NCBI GenBank assembly: GCA_018061745.1
Contig: JAGOTN010000001.1
Span: forward strand, 1-36,018
DNA length: 36,018 nt
DNA from: Minisyncoccota bacterium
Lineage (GTDB): Bacteria > Patescibacteriota > Minisyncoccia > Phycocordibacterales > JAACPR01
Direction: 5' to 3'
Part shown: one piece after another, positions 1 to 5,946 of the stretch
Layout of the letters: each line of letters opens with the position of its first letter
Position numbering within the stretch: the stretch's first letter is position 1
Program-made: the position numbers and the translations under genes
Notes under the pieces: model-generated
Seen by the model: only the letters and a program-made list of their open reading frames with translations
What the model was told of the DNA's origin: nothing
Database searches by the model: none

Positions 1-126
1 TATGCTCCAGAATATGGAATGGGAGGTGATGCTATGATGGCTAAATCTGCTTCTGTGGCACCAGAATTGCCTGCAGGGGAGGAGAAGATTACAAGTAGGG
101 TGTATGTGACGTTTGAGATTAGATAG
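1..126 (+). CDS. C-terminal fragment of a probable SIMPL-domain (DUF541) protein
   Basis: Frame 1 is open from the window edge to a TAG at 124-126 and gives the last 41 residues of a longer protein. The tail reads GEEKITSRVYVTFEIR, preceded by a Met/Ala/Ser-rich stretch and AELP-like spacing. From family knowledge, SIMPL/DUF541 proteins typically end in a linker followed by a strand of the type 'I-x-V-x-V-x-V-x-Y/F-E-I-R'. These are exported or membrane-anchored proteins of poorly defined function. The start and the main domain lie outside the window, so the family call rests on the tail alone. The gene is followed after about 10 nt by the conserved-loop hairpin at 136-227. Confidence 0.55.
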   Translation, partial: YAPEYGMGGDAMMAKSASVAPELPAGEEKITSRVYVTFEIR

Positions 127-135
127 TACCGCAGT

Positions 136-227
136 ACAAAAATCCCCGAAAATTGTTCTCATCGTCAACGGCTTCGGCCTATGGCCTACAGATGTTTCCT
201 CAGAGAACAATTTTCGGGGATTTTTGT
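136..227 (+). terminator. Conserved-loop hairpin terminator, copy A
   Basis: Arms at 136-160 and 203-227 form a perfect 25-bp stem around a 42-nt loop (161-202). The 3' arm ends in a T-rich run continuing to 230, so it can act as an intrinsic terminator for the gene ending at 126. The loop contains TCAACGGCTTCG, an inner GGCC-tat-GGCC hairpin, and CAGATGTTTC. The same loop recurs in copies B (2790-2881) and C (25864-25947). Confidence 0.85.
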
Positions 228-251
228 TTTATGTAAATATTTAATTTCATA

Positions 252-280
252 TTTACCTAATATATATAATATTGTATAGT
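252..280 (+). promoter_or_regulatory. Candidate sigma70-type promoter for the gene at 340
   Basis: TTTACC (252-257), a 17-nt spacer and TATAGT (275-280) predict a transcription start near 287, leaving a leader of about 53 nt before the ATG at 340. The spacer is very AT-rich, so chance matches are possible. Confidence 0.45.
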
Positions 281-339
281 CATGTAAATTTGGTTTGCAC
301 CTTAAACAACTACGCAAACTGCTTTCAATATAAAAATAA

Positions 340-798
340 ATGAATAATCAAATAATCGGTACTCACATTGTCGACTATGGTCAAACTTTAGAGGACATGA
401 TTGTCGCTGGTAATTACGACTGGCGAAATAGTAAACTTACGGCGGATCGTTTTCTAATCAATGGAAAAGGCCAGGTCGAATTTGAACATACTATCTTTCA
501 CTTTGATGAAGATATGCCTTATAGAGATGTAATAGTTAAAATTACGGTTACAGAGAGACAGAACCCCTGGTTACCAGCCAGGACGGAAAACCTTCTTATG
601 TATGGGGCTGAAAATCCTGACGAGCAAAGGAAATATCAAATAGTTGCACTTGGCTCAGTTGGAGTGGTCTTAGGTCGACTGCAAACACCCTGCCTAGATG
701 CTCATGATCTGAAGCGAACCCTGGACCTTTCTCGTATTGATCGTGATTTGGATTCGCTCAAACGCTTTCTTGCGGTTCGTGAAGTAGTTCGGAAGTGA
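340..798 (+). CDS. Hypothetical protein, 152 aa
   Basis: I do not recognise this protein. It is soluble, with no signal peptide or membrane segment, and mixed alpha/beta in character. Its C-terminal third is rich in Arg, Asp and Leu (around residues 118-152) and is probably helical. Its codon use is somewhat more GC-rich than that of the neighbouring housekeeping genes. It stands alone, with a candidate promoter at 252-280 and a hairpin plus T-run at 810-838, so it is an independent transcription unit. No Shine-Dalgarno sequence precedes the ATG. That it is a real gene is supported by its length, its framing by promoter and terminator, and the lack of a competing frame. Confidence 0.7.
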   Translation: MNNQIIGTHIVDYGQTLEDMIVAGNYDWRNSKLTADRFLINGKGQVEFEHTIFHFDEDMPYRDVIVKITVTERQNPWLPARTENLLMYGAENPDEQRKYQIVALGSVGVVLGRLQTPCLDAHDLKRTLDLSRIDRDLDSLKRFLAVREVVRK

Positions 799-809
799 AT
801 TACATTTAG

Positions 810-838
810 CACTGGGCTGACAACCCTGTGTTTTTTTA
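810..838 (+). terminator. Intrinsic terminator after the 340-798 gene
   Basis: CAC-t-GGG (810-816) pairs with CCC-t-GTG (824-830), with one T/T mismatch. Eight nucleotides, almost all T, follow directly. Confidence 0.65.
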
Positions 839-840
839 TT

Positions 841-868
841 TTGAAAAAATCTTAATAACATGTAGTAT
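841..868 (+). promoter_or_regulatory. Candidate promoter for the gene at 892
   Basis: TTGAAA (841-846), a 16-nt spacer and TAGTAT (863-868) predict a start near 875 and a leader of about 16 nt without a Shine-Dalgarno motif. It abuts the terminator of the previous gene. Confidence 0.5.
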
Positions 869-891
869 CGGTTAAGAAAATTCTTTATCTT

Positions 892-1464
892 ATGAAAACA
901 TTAAAAGAACAGCTAGAAATTGTTAAGAGAAATTTTCCAAGTCTAAAATTGGAATCCATTAATCCGAACCTTGAAAAAGGTAACGCACTTGTAGTGAACT
1001 GGGGATTATTTTCCCCTGATTATTTAAATGCTCTAAAAATGGTTTTTGGAGTTGCTGGGATTGAGAGCGATCTGAATCCAAATTTTGACTATGGGTTTAG
1101 CACAGATAAATATACCGAGAACATGATCAATTATGGTAAATGTTTTGGTGTAGATATGGATTTTGGACAAAGTTGTACGAATGTTAGTCCAGAGTCATTT
1201 AATCGGTTTCATTATCAGGAACGTCAATTGTGTGGAGCCCCAGCTTTTATGGTTGCACTACAATTACTGATTCATCCCAACATTCTTTCTCATAGTGAAG
1301 ACTTGTCAATTATTTGTGTTGCAGACACTGCAAATAATCCAGGGTTTCGAGAATACCGAGCATCTCCAATCTTTTATTACAGAAAAGGAAAAGTACATTT
1401 TAGTCTTATTGGAATAGATAAGTCTTTTCCAGATTGTGGTTGTGCAACCCTTATTAATTTTTAG
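892..1464 (+). CDS. Hypothetical protein, 190 aa
   Basis: I do not recognise this protein. It is soluble, without a signal peptide or membrane helix. It contains several Cys residues in its middle and C-terminal parts (for example in the KCFGVDMDFGQSC and FPDCGCA stretches), which could bind metal or form disulfides, but no family motif is evident. It stands alone, with a promoter-like pair at 841-868 and a terminator hairpin at 1492-1517. Together with the preceding gene it forms a small run of orphan, singly transcribed genes just upstream of the secE-nusG-rplK operon. Confidence 0.7.
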   Translation: MKTLKEQLEIVKRNFPSLKLESINPNLEKGNALVVNWGLFSPDYLNALKMVFGVAGIESDLNPNFDYGFSTDKYTENMINYGKCFGVDMDFGQSCTNVSPESFNRFHYQERQLCGAPAFMVALQLLIHPNILSHSEDLSIICVADTANNPGFREYRASPIFYYRKGKVHFSLIGIDKSFPDCGCATLINF

Positions 1465-1491
1465 CCTACTTTATAGATTAATCAGAGTGTC

Positions 1492-1517
1492 GAGCCAAAA
1501 ACTTGGCGCTTTTTTCT
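1492..1517 (+). terminator. Intrinsic terminator after the 892-1464 gene
   Basis: GCCAA (494-498 of this kilobase) pairs with TTGGC (1503-1507) across a short A-rich loop. A GC clamp and a run of Ts (1510-1515) follow. Confidence 0.65.
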
Positions 1518-1531
1518 TTAAAAACAAGGAT

Positions 1532-1587
1532 TTGACTCATAGAGGGCTATACTGTATGATATTTGAGTTGGCCCCTCTGGGGCTTTT
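1532..1587 (+). promoter_or_regulatory. Promoter and 5'-end hairpin of the secE-nusG-rplK operon
   Basis: TTGACT (1532-1537), a 17-nt spacer and TATGAT (1555-1560) form a good promoter with a predicted start near 1567. A compact hairpin GCCCC-TCT-GGGGC (1571-1583) followed by TTTTT lies within about 4 nt of that start. It could protect the 5' end of the mRNA. It could also be a second terminator for read-through from upstream. Confidence 0.65.
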
Positions 1588-1603
1588 TAAATTACAAAAA
1601 TAT

Positions 1604-1780
1604 ATGAGAATCATTCGTTATATAAAAGAAACAAAAGCAGAGCTTAGTCATGTGACTTGGCCATCAAGAAATCAAACTATTATTTATACAAGTTTGATTA
1701 TTGTTATTTCACTTTTTGTATCTGCATATCTTGGAGTTTTTGATGCTTTATTTACAAGCTTCGTTAAGTTATTTGTTTAA
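1604..1780 (+). CDS. secE: Preprotein translocase subunit SecE
   Basis: This 58-residue protein has the SecE signature near its N-terminus, ETKAELSHVTWPSR, followed by a single membrane helix at about residues 27-48. SecE is the small essential clamp subunit of the SecYEG protein-export channel in the cytoplasmic membrane, and this length is normal for the single-helix form. The start chosen is the ATG at 1604. The frame is open further upstream, but that region contains the promoter and the 5' hairpin, and the extra residues do not resemble SecE. The gene is followed by nusG and rplK, the classic order, and transcribed with them. Confidence 0.93.
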   Translation: MRIIRYIKETKAELSHVTWPSRNQTIIYTSLIIVISLFVSAYLGVFDALFTSFVKLFV

Positions 1781-1793
1781 TCAATAAATTATT

Positions 1794-2339
1794 ATGGCAA
1801 AACAACAACCTACAAGAGACCGAAACTGGTACGCAATCCATACTTATGCTGGATACGAAAACGCTGTTCTTAAAAATTTAAAACAAAGAACTGAATCATT
1901 GGGAATGGAAGAAAAGATTTTCAATGTGATAGTTCCTACTGAAAAGAAAATTAAAATCAAAGCAGGAAAGAGGGTAGAAGTAGAAGAAAAAATTTATCCT
2001 GGATATGTTTTGGTAGATATGATCGTAACGGATGATTCTTGGTTTGTGGTTCGAAATACTCCTCGTGTTACAGGTTTCGTTGGTTCAGGAGTTTATCCTG
2101 TTCCTTTGGATCAAAAAGAAGTTGATGAATTGTTTGGTAGAATGCAAAAAGATACTGCAAAACATTCAATCAATTTAGAAGTTGATGACATGATTATGGT
2201 CATTGATGGACCTTTTAAAGAGTTAGAAGGGAAGATTGAAGAGGTTGATGAAGAACGAGGAAAAATTAAAGTTCTTGTATCAATGTTTGGTCGGGAAACT
2301 CCTGTGGAATTAGACTTCTTGCAGGTTCGTAAAATTTAA
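1794..2339 (+). CDS. nusG: Transcription termination/antitermination factor NusG
   Basis: The protein has 181 residues. The NGN domain (about residues 8-118) begins with NWYAIHTYAGYE and contains the conserved PGYVLV and a FVG-type turn. A C-terminal KOW domain (about residues 126-178) carries the DGPFKELEGKIEEVD signature. NusG binds RNA polymerase, modulates pausing and couples it to Rho or to ribosomal protein S10. It sits 13 nt after secE and 18 nt before rplK, so the three are one operon. There is no Shine-Dalgarno motif. Length and domains are normal. Confidence 0.95.
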   Translation: MAKQQPTRDRNWYAIHTYAGYENAVLKNLKQRTESLGMEEKIFNVIVPTEKKIKIKAGKRVEVEEKIYPGYVLVDMIVTDDSWFVVRNTPRVTGFVGSGVYPVPLDQKEVDELFGRMQKDTAKHSINLEVDDMIMVIDGPFKELEGKIEEVDEERGKIKVLVSMFGRETPVELDFLQVRKI

Positions 2340-2357
2340 GCTAATCTCTATAAACCT

Positions 2358-2780
2358 ATGGCTAAGAAAATAATGAAATTAATGAAGCTTCAAGTACCGG
2401 CAGGGAAAGCTGTTCCTGCGCCGCCACTTGGGCCTTCTTTAGGACAAGCTGGTATTAATATCAGTGAATTTATTAACAGATTCAATGCAGACACACAATC
2501 TCGAATGGGAGAAATCGTTCCGACTGTTGTAACTGTATATGAAGACCGAAGTTTTGATTTGGTTTACAAAAAGCCACCAGCAAGTTTTCTTGTTATGAGA
2601 GCAGCTGGACTTAAGGGTGGTTCTGGAAACAACACAACAAAGAAAGTTGGATCTATTACACAAGATCAACTGCGACAAATTGCAGAAGAGAAAATGGAAG
2701 ATCTAAGTGCGAATGATGTGGAAGCTGCGATGAAGATTATTGCGGGGTCTGCGCGTTCAATGGGTGTTGAAATAAAATAA
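2358..2780 (+). CDS. rplK: 50S ribosomal protein L11
   Basis: The 140 residues are full length for L11. The N-terminal domain contains the family signature KLQVPAGKAVPAPPLGPSLG, and the C-terminal RNA-binding domain carries KGGSGNNTTKKVGSITQ. L11 binds the GTPase-associated region of 23S rRNA. In most bacteria rplA (L1) follows directly. Here the operon ends instead with the hairpin at 2790-2881 and a convergent gene, so L1 must be encoded elsewhere. Confidence 0.96.
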   Translation: MAKKIMKLMKLQVPAGKAVPAPPLGPSLGQAGINISEFINRFNADTQSRMGEIVPTVVTVYEDRSFDLVYKKPPASFLVMRAAGLKGGSGNNTTKKVGSITQDQLRQIAEEKMEDLSANDVEAAMKIIAGSARSMGVEIK

Positions 2781-2789
2781 AGTAAATAA

Positions 2790-2881
2790 ATAAAAACTCC
2801 AAAAAATTATTCTTCGCGTCAACGGCTTCGGCCGTAGGCCTGCAGATGTTTCCTTAAAGAATAATTTTTTGGAGTTTTTAT
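2790..2881 (+). terminator. Conserved-loop hairpin terminator, copy B
   Basis: Arms at 2790-2814 and 2857-2881 form a perfect 25-bp stem around a 42-nt loop that closely matches copy A. It starts 10 nt after the rplK stop, the same distance as copy A from its gene. Relative to copy A the stem differs at 7 of 25 positions, and each change is compensated in the other arm. In the loop, ACGGC-TTCG-GCCGT could form an alternative UUCG hairpin. Confidence 0.87.
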
Positions 2882-2915
2882 GTTTTCAACATTATTTTTA
2901 TTTCAGTAGATGTTT

Positions 2916-2944
2916 TAAAAGAAAAATCCGCGGGTTAGGCGGAT
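2916..2944 (-). terminator. Intrinsic terminator of the 2935-3228 gene
   Basis: On the minus strand ATCCGC (2944-2939) pairs with GCGGAT (2931-2926). A T-rich tract follows. The stop codon (2937-2935) lies in the loop. Confidence 0.6.
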
Positions 2945-3228
2945 ATTAGATTTTGATAACGAACAAAGGTTTCGTACAAGCGAGAAATTTTTTTGAAACA
3001 AAAAATTTCCCGTTCACGTGTCTTTGTTGTTTGTGTGATTGTGAAAATGTTTTCCGAACGATCTTGAAGTGATTTTTTTAATAGAGGCACATCAATGCCG
3101 AATCCCTCTTCTTCTAGTCGTTCAATACATTTGTTGCAGAAGTCTTTATACTCCCAAATTTCTCTAGAGAGTTCTCGTAGAAGCACTGAAAGGCACTTCT
3201 TGAGTTCTTTATTAATGATCGATTCCAT
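2935..3228 (-). CDS. Hypothetical protein, 97 aa
   Basis: I do not recognise this small, highly charged, probably all-helical protein. It is rich in Lys and Glu, begins with a helix around residues 5-45 and has four Cys residues scattered through it. It lies 38 nt downstream of the dcd-like gene on the same strand and could be read through from that operon. It also has its own promoter-like pair at 3238-3265 and a terminator hairpin overlapping its stop. These signals favour this frame over the overlapping plus-strand frame at 3095-3352. Confidence 0.62.
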   Translation of the reverse strand: MESIINKELKKCLSVLLRELSREIWEYKDFCNKCIERLEEEGFGIDVPLLKKSLQDRSENIFTITQTTKTREREIFCFKKISRLYETFVRYQNLISA

Positions 3229-3237
3229 TTGTTGTGC

Positions 3238-3265
3238 ATTCTACTCACAAACAACCTTTTTGCAA
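3238..3265 (-). promoter_or_regulatory. Candidate promoter for the 2935-3228 gene
   Basis: Read on the minus strand: TTGCAA (3265-3260), a 16-nt spacer and TAGAAT (3243-3238), ending 9 nt before the ATG. The transcript would be almost leaderless. Confidence 0.5.
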
Positions 3266-3266
3266 A

Positions 3267-3917
3267 TTAAGCCTTATGGTCTCTTTTTAATTCGGGGATT
3301 TTTCCTTCTCGCACTAAGTCAGATTCAGTTCTATCCTTTTCAGCATTTTTGAAATTTTGTTTTATAAAACCTTCGATAATATCTTTTTGATGATAGCGAC
3401 TTTCTTTTATTTCAGCTTTTTCATCTAGTTTTTCAAAAACAACTTGGCAGAATCTTTCTCCAGGATAAAGTTTAATTACTTGAGATTCTGTATTGTTTCG
3501 AATTGGAATTGCTAGTTGGCCCTTGTAACCAGAATCAACAATACCTGTCAGGTCTACTGAAAGTCCTTTTCTATTTGTAGATGAACGAGGGTAGAGAATT
3601 GCCATTAGATCATCTGGGATCCCAACTGTTTCAAGGGTAGAAGCTAAAACATATTCACCTGGAAGTAGGTCGAAAGTTTGAGATTTTTCTAATTCAATAA
3701 TATCGAAATAATCTGGACGGTCTTCACTTAGGTGATCAATGTTTAAAGCCACGCGACCTTTTTCTGTGAGTTGCCATCTTTTTGGTAAAAGAAAAGTGTA
3801 ACCAAGTCTTAAATCTATTGCGTGTGCTTGAATTTGAAATTCATCAAGGTTTGGTTCAAATAAAATTTCTCCAGCATTTATTTTTTCTAGTATTTGTTTT
3901 TTAGTTAAGATAGACAT
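3267..3917 (-). CDS. dcd: dCTP-deaminase-like protein of the dUTPase superfamily, catalytic Glu replaced
   Basis: The 216-residue protein has the Dcd-type HAIDLRLG motif (residues 32-39), a PRSSTNRKGL segment (110-119, like the RSS motif of Dcd and Dut), GIVDSGYKG (125-133) and a YPGERFCQVVF strand (151-161). Dcd deaminates dCTP to dUTP. The active-site Glu in the 'G-x-x-x-L-E-x-x-N' strand (E138 in E. coli Dcd) aligns by eye with Pro138 in GQLAIPIRN. The GIVDSGYKG segment looks more like dUTPase motif III, with Asp128. The fold is therefore clear but the deaminase activity is doubtful; it could be a dCTP or dUTP pyrophosphatase. It is last in the thyA-folA-dcd operon, 1 nt after folA. The symbol names the family, not a proven activity. 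Confidence 0.75.
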   Translation of the reverse strand: MSILTKKQILEKINAGEILFEPNLDEFQIQAHAIDLRLGYTFLLPKRWQLTEKGRVALNIDHLSEDRPDYFDIIELEKSQTFDLLPGEYVLASTLETVGIPDDLMAILYPRSSTNRKGLSVDLTGIVDSGYKGQLAIPIRNNTESQVIKLYPGERFCQVVFEKLDEKAEIKESRYHQKDIIEGFIKQNFKNAEKDRTESDLVREGKIPELKRDHKA

Positions 3918-3918
3918 T

Positions 3919-4416
3919 TTATTTTTGAACTCGATAATTTAATAATATCGTACTTGGAGATAAGTTTGTACTTGATATTAATTCTAGTTTTTGTCCTAAT
4001 TTCTGTGGCAAAAAGGGAACTCCTTCACCAAACTCAATATCTTCTTCTGTCAGGAATACTTCGTCTACTAGGTTTTTTTCCATAAACAGTTTATATATTT
4101 CAGCCCCTCCGCAAATAGCTATTTCTTGTTCACCTTCTGATTGAAGTCTTTTGATTAGTTCTTCTGGAGATTCATTTGTTGTTTCAACACCCTCAATGTG
4201 TAAATTTTGTCGACTCATAATAATGTTTCGTCTTTCTTTTAAAGGTTTCCCAAACGTTTCAAAAGTTTTTCTTCCCATGACAACAACGCCAGCTTCTTTT
4301 GTTTTTTCTACAAAAAATTTCTTATCCTCAGCACTAGTCCAATTCATAGAATTTTGTTCGGCGGATTTTGCAATGAAACCATCTTTTGATACAGCTGCAA
4401 TGATAAAAACTTTCAT
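3919..4416 (-). CDS. folA: Dihydrofolate reductase
   Basis: The 165 residues match DHFR in size. The N-terminus reads IIAAVSKDGFIA. An Asp in NWTSAEDKKFF occupies the place of the catalytic acid. VVVMGRKTFE is the conserved MGR-T cofactor motif, ICGGAEIY the GG-x-x-Y NADPH-binding turn, and FGEGVPFLP the C-terminal signature. DHFR reduces dihydrofolate to tetrahydrofolate. It is needed when a thymidylate-synthase-type reaction oxidises methylene-tetrahydrofolate. The gene is 4 nt downstream of thyA and 1 nt upstream of the dcd-like gene, so it is in the same operon. Its presence implies that the ThyA homologue performs a reductive methylation rather than a hydroxymethylation. Confidence 0.88.
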   Translation of the reverse strand: MKVFIIAAVSKDGFIAKSAEQNSMNWTSAEDKKFFVEKTKEAGVVVMGRKTFETFGKPLKERRNIIMSRQNLHIEGVETTNESPEELIKRLQSEGEQEIAICGGAEIYKLFMEKNLVDEVFLTEEDIEFGEGVPFLPQKLGQKLELISSTNLSPSTILLNYRVQK

Positions 4417-4420
4417 AAAA

Positions 4421-5257
4421 TTAAAGCGCTATTTTTAAACCTTTAATGGCAGGCATTGGTTCGTATTGTTTTTGTATTTGAGAAACAATTTCTTCGAGAA
4501 GGGATTCATCTTTTTGTTCTGATCTTTCGAAAGAATTTTCTGGAAGAGTTAGTGTGATTGGTTTGTGATTATTTGTTCTGGAAATAAGTTCTCGAGCTGC
4601 TTCATAATGATTTTCATAAATGTGTGCGTTTGAAATTGAGTGAGAGTATGTTCCAACTTTCACCCCAAGTCTTTGCGCCAAAACATATTGCAAGAAACAA
4701 AAACCAGCGATATCAAAAGGCGCTCCCAGAATCATATCGTTTGAGCGAACTATATTATGCATGTGAAGTTTTCCGGCAATAATATTTATTGTGAAAGTGT
4801 ATGGGCAGGGAACATTGGCTTTTTTCTTTAATGAAAGTCCGTCTTGTGCAGGATCCCATGCGATCACAACTCCGTGTCGTGAGCTAGGTTCTTTTTCTAA
4901 AAGTTCTACTAAAAGTTTTATTTGATCTCGTCCGAAATGTTTTCGCCAACGATATCCGTACGCAACTGTTACGACATCATTTGGATTTGTGAAAGAATCC
5001 CAAATTTTTGTGTGGTTTCTCAAAAAGTCTGCAGGTTTTCGTGCACCAGATAAAAACCACATTTGTTCAACAATTGGACCAGTAACAGGAATTTTTCTAA
5101 GTGTTAAAAGTGGAAAACCATCTTCTTCAGGATTGATTTTAAAATGTAATCCCGGAATCGCAGATGTTTCAAGACCAGTTCTTTCTGAGAATTCTTTGTA
5201 GCCGTTTTCAAGAATGTCTTTTATTAGGCCTTGGTAGATTTGATCAAATTTTGTCAT
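4421..5257 (-). CDS. thyA: Thymidylate synthase family protein with Asp at the dUMP-selecting Asn position
   Basis: The 278-residue protein has the ThyA fold signatures. The nucleophile is Cys151 in NVPCPYTF, Arg171/Ser172/Asp174 lie in RSNDMILG, His212/Tyr214 in AHIYENH, Glu64 in VEQMWF, and the C-terminal tail is KIAL. Alignment by eye to E. coli ThyA is offset by a constant 5 residues from Cys146 to Tyr209. In that register E. coli Asn177, which reads the pyrimidine base of dUMP, is Asp182 here (GAPFDIAG). From family knowledge, Asp at this site is found in dCMP hydroxymethylases, and an engineered Asn-to-Asp thymidylate synthase methylates dCMP. One of the paired phosphate-binding arginines (E. 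coli R127) is His128. It leads the folA and dcd-like operon and diverges from the dCMP-deaminase-like gene. Confidence 0.88.
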   Translation of the reverse strand: MTKFDQIYQGLIKDILENGYKEFSERTGLETSAIPGLHFKINPEEDGFPLLTLRKIPVTGPIVEQMWFLSGARKPADFLRNHTKIWDSFTNPNDVVTVAYGYRWRKHFGRDQIKLLVELLEKEPSSRHGVVIAWDPAQDGLSLKKKANVPCPYTFTINIIAGKLHMHNIVRSNDMILGAPFDIAGFCFLQYVLAQRLGVKVGTYSHSISNAHIYENHYEAARELISRTNNHKPITLTLPENSFERSEQKDESLLEEIVSQIQKQYEPMPAIKGLKIAL

Positions 5258-5318
5258 ATCAGTATTTACATTATAATGGTTAGAATATAATCTGCATTAT
5301 AGACACTTTAAGATATTT
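5258..5318. promoter_or_regulatory. Divergent promoter region between thyA and the deaminase gene
   Basis: This 61-nt gap must hold both promoters. A minus-strand TATAAT occupies 5275-5270, 12 nt from the thyA ATG. Plus-strand TATAAT occurs at 5272-5277 and again just downstream. The -35 elements are weak, so the exact pairs are uncertain. The shared gap would allow co-regulation of the two genes. Confidence 0.5.
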
Positions 5319-5828
5319 ATGGAAAAGAAAGAAATCAAATACCCATATTTGCCAGGAGGCAGGGAAATCAAATACGTTTCGGCGGATAATCCGTTTATGG
5401 TTGAAGCCAAAAAAGTTCAACAAACCATGTCTACAGATAAGTATTTCTCAACAGGGGCTGTTGTTGTGAAAGACGGAGTGATTGTTGGAAAGGGTGCTAA
5501 CCAATCTCTTTTGCGTACAAAATGGATGATTGAAGCTCACAAAAAATGGGCTTGTATTCGAAGATGGTTCAATATCCCTTCTGGTCAGAAGTATTGGATG
5601 TGTCCTGGATGTTCTCCTTCTAGTCAGCATGCTGAAACTCGTGCTGCAATAGACGCCGAGAAGAAAGGTTTGTCTAAAGACGCTGACATGTATCTTTATG
5701 GTCACTGGTGGTGTTGTGCTCCTTGTTGGGATGCTGTGATTCATGCGGGAATTAAAGATGTGTATCTTCTCGAGGGAAGTGAGATTCTTTTTGATAAAAA
5801 TCATCCAGACAATATTGTTGGTAAATAA
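5319..5828 (+). CDS. Deoxycytidylate deaminase family protein
   Basis: The 169-residue protein has the zinc-dependent cytidine/deoxycytidylate deaminase signature. HAE (residues 104-106) supplies the His ligand and proton-shuttling Glu, and CAPC (133-136), followed by the conserved IHAGI segment, supplies the two Cys ligands. dCMP deaminases convert dCMP to dUMP, and T4-like enzymes can also act on 5-substituted dCMP. An additional CPGC motif (95-98), just before HAE, could bind a second, structural zinc. The gene diverges from the thyA-folA-dcd operon, which supports a role in pyrimidine deoxynucleotide supply. A terminator follows at 5840-5865. ComEB-like proteins share this family, so substrate choice is inferred. 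Confidence 0.85.
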   Translation: MEKKEIKYPYLPGGREIKYVSADNPFMVEAKKVQQTMSTDKYFSTGAVVVKDGVIVGKGANQSLLRTKWMIEAHKKWACIRRWFNIPSGQKYWMCPGCSPSSQHAETRAAIDAEKKGLSKDADMYLYGHWWCCAPCWDAVIHAGIKDVYLLEGSEILFDKNHPDNIVGK

Positions 5829-5839
5829 CTTTAGCCGAC

Positions 5840-5865
5840 AGAGGTTTAAAAACCTCTTTTTTATT
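5840..5865 (+). terminator. Intrinsic terminator of the dCMP-deaminase-like gene
   Basis: AGAGGTTT (5840-5847) pairs with AAACCTCT (5850-5857), followed by a T-rich tail. Confidence 0.8.
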
Positions 5866-5881
5866 TTAAATTTTAAGGAAA

Positions 5882-5913
5882 TAAAAATGCGACTCACTTT
5901 TTGGGTGGTCGCA
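5882..5913 (-). terminator. Intrinsic terminator of the 5947-6546 gene
   Basis: On the minus strand TGCGAC (5913-5908) pairs with GTCGCA (5893-5888), with an inner 3-bp CAC/GTG extension. A TTTTTAT tail follows. Confidence 0.7.
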
Positions 5914-5946
5914 ATGTTGGGTTATCATATCTTCAAGGAAACCCCT

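Noticed and set aside
1436..1603. N-terminal extension of SecE
   Set aside because: It spans the previous gene's terminator and the secE promoter, and the residues do not match SecE.
3095..3352. Plus-strand ORF of 85 residues
   Set aside because: It overlaps the minus-strand 2935-3228 gene and the end of the dcd-like gene. It has no promoter or ribosome signal, and its composition looks like an antisense shadow.
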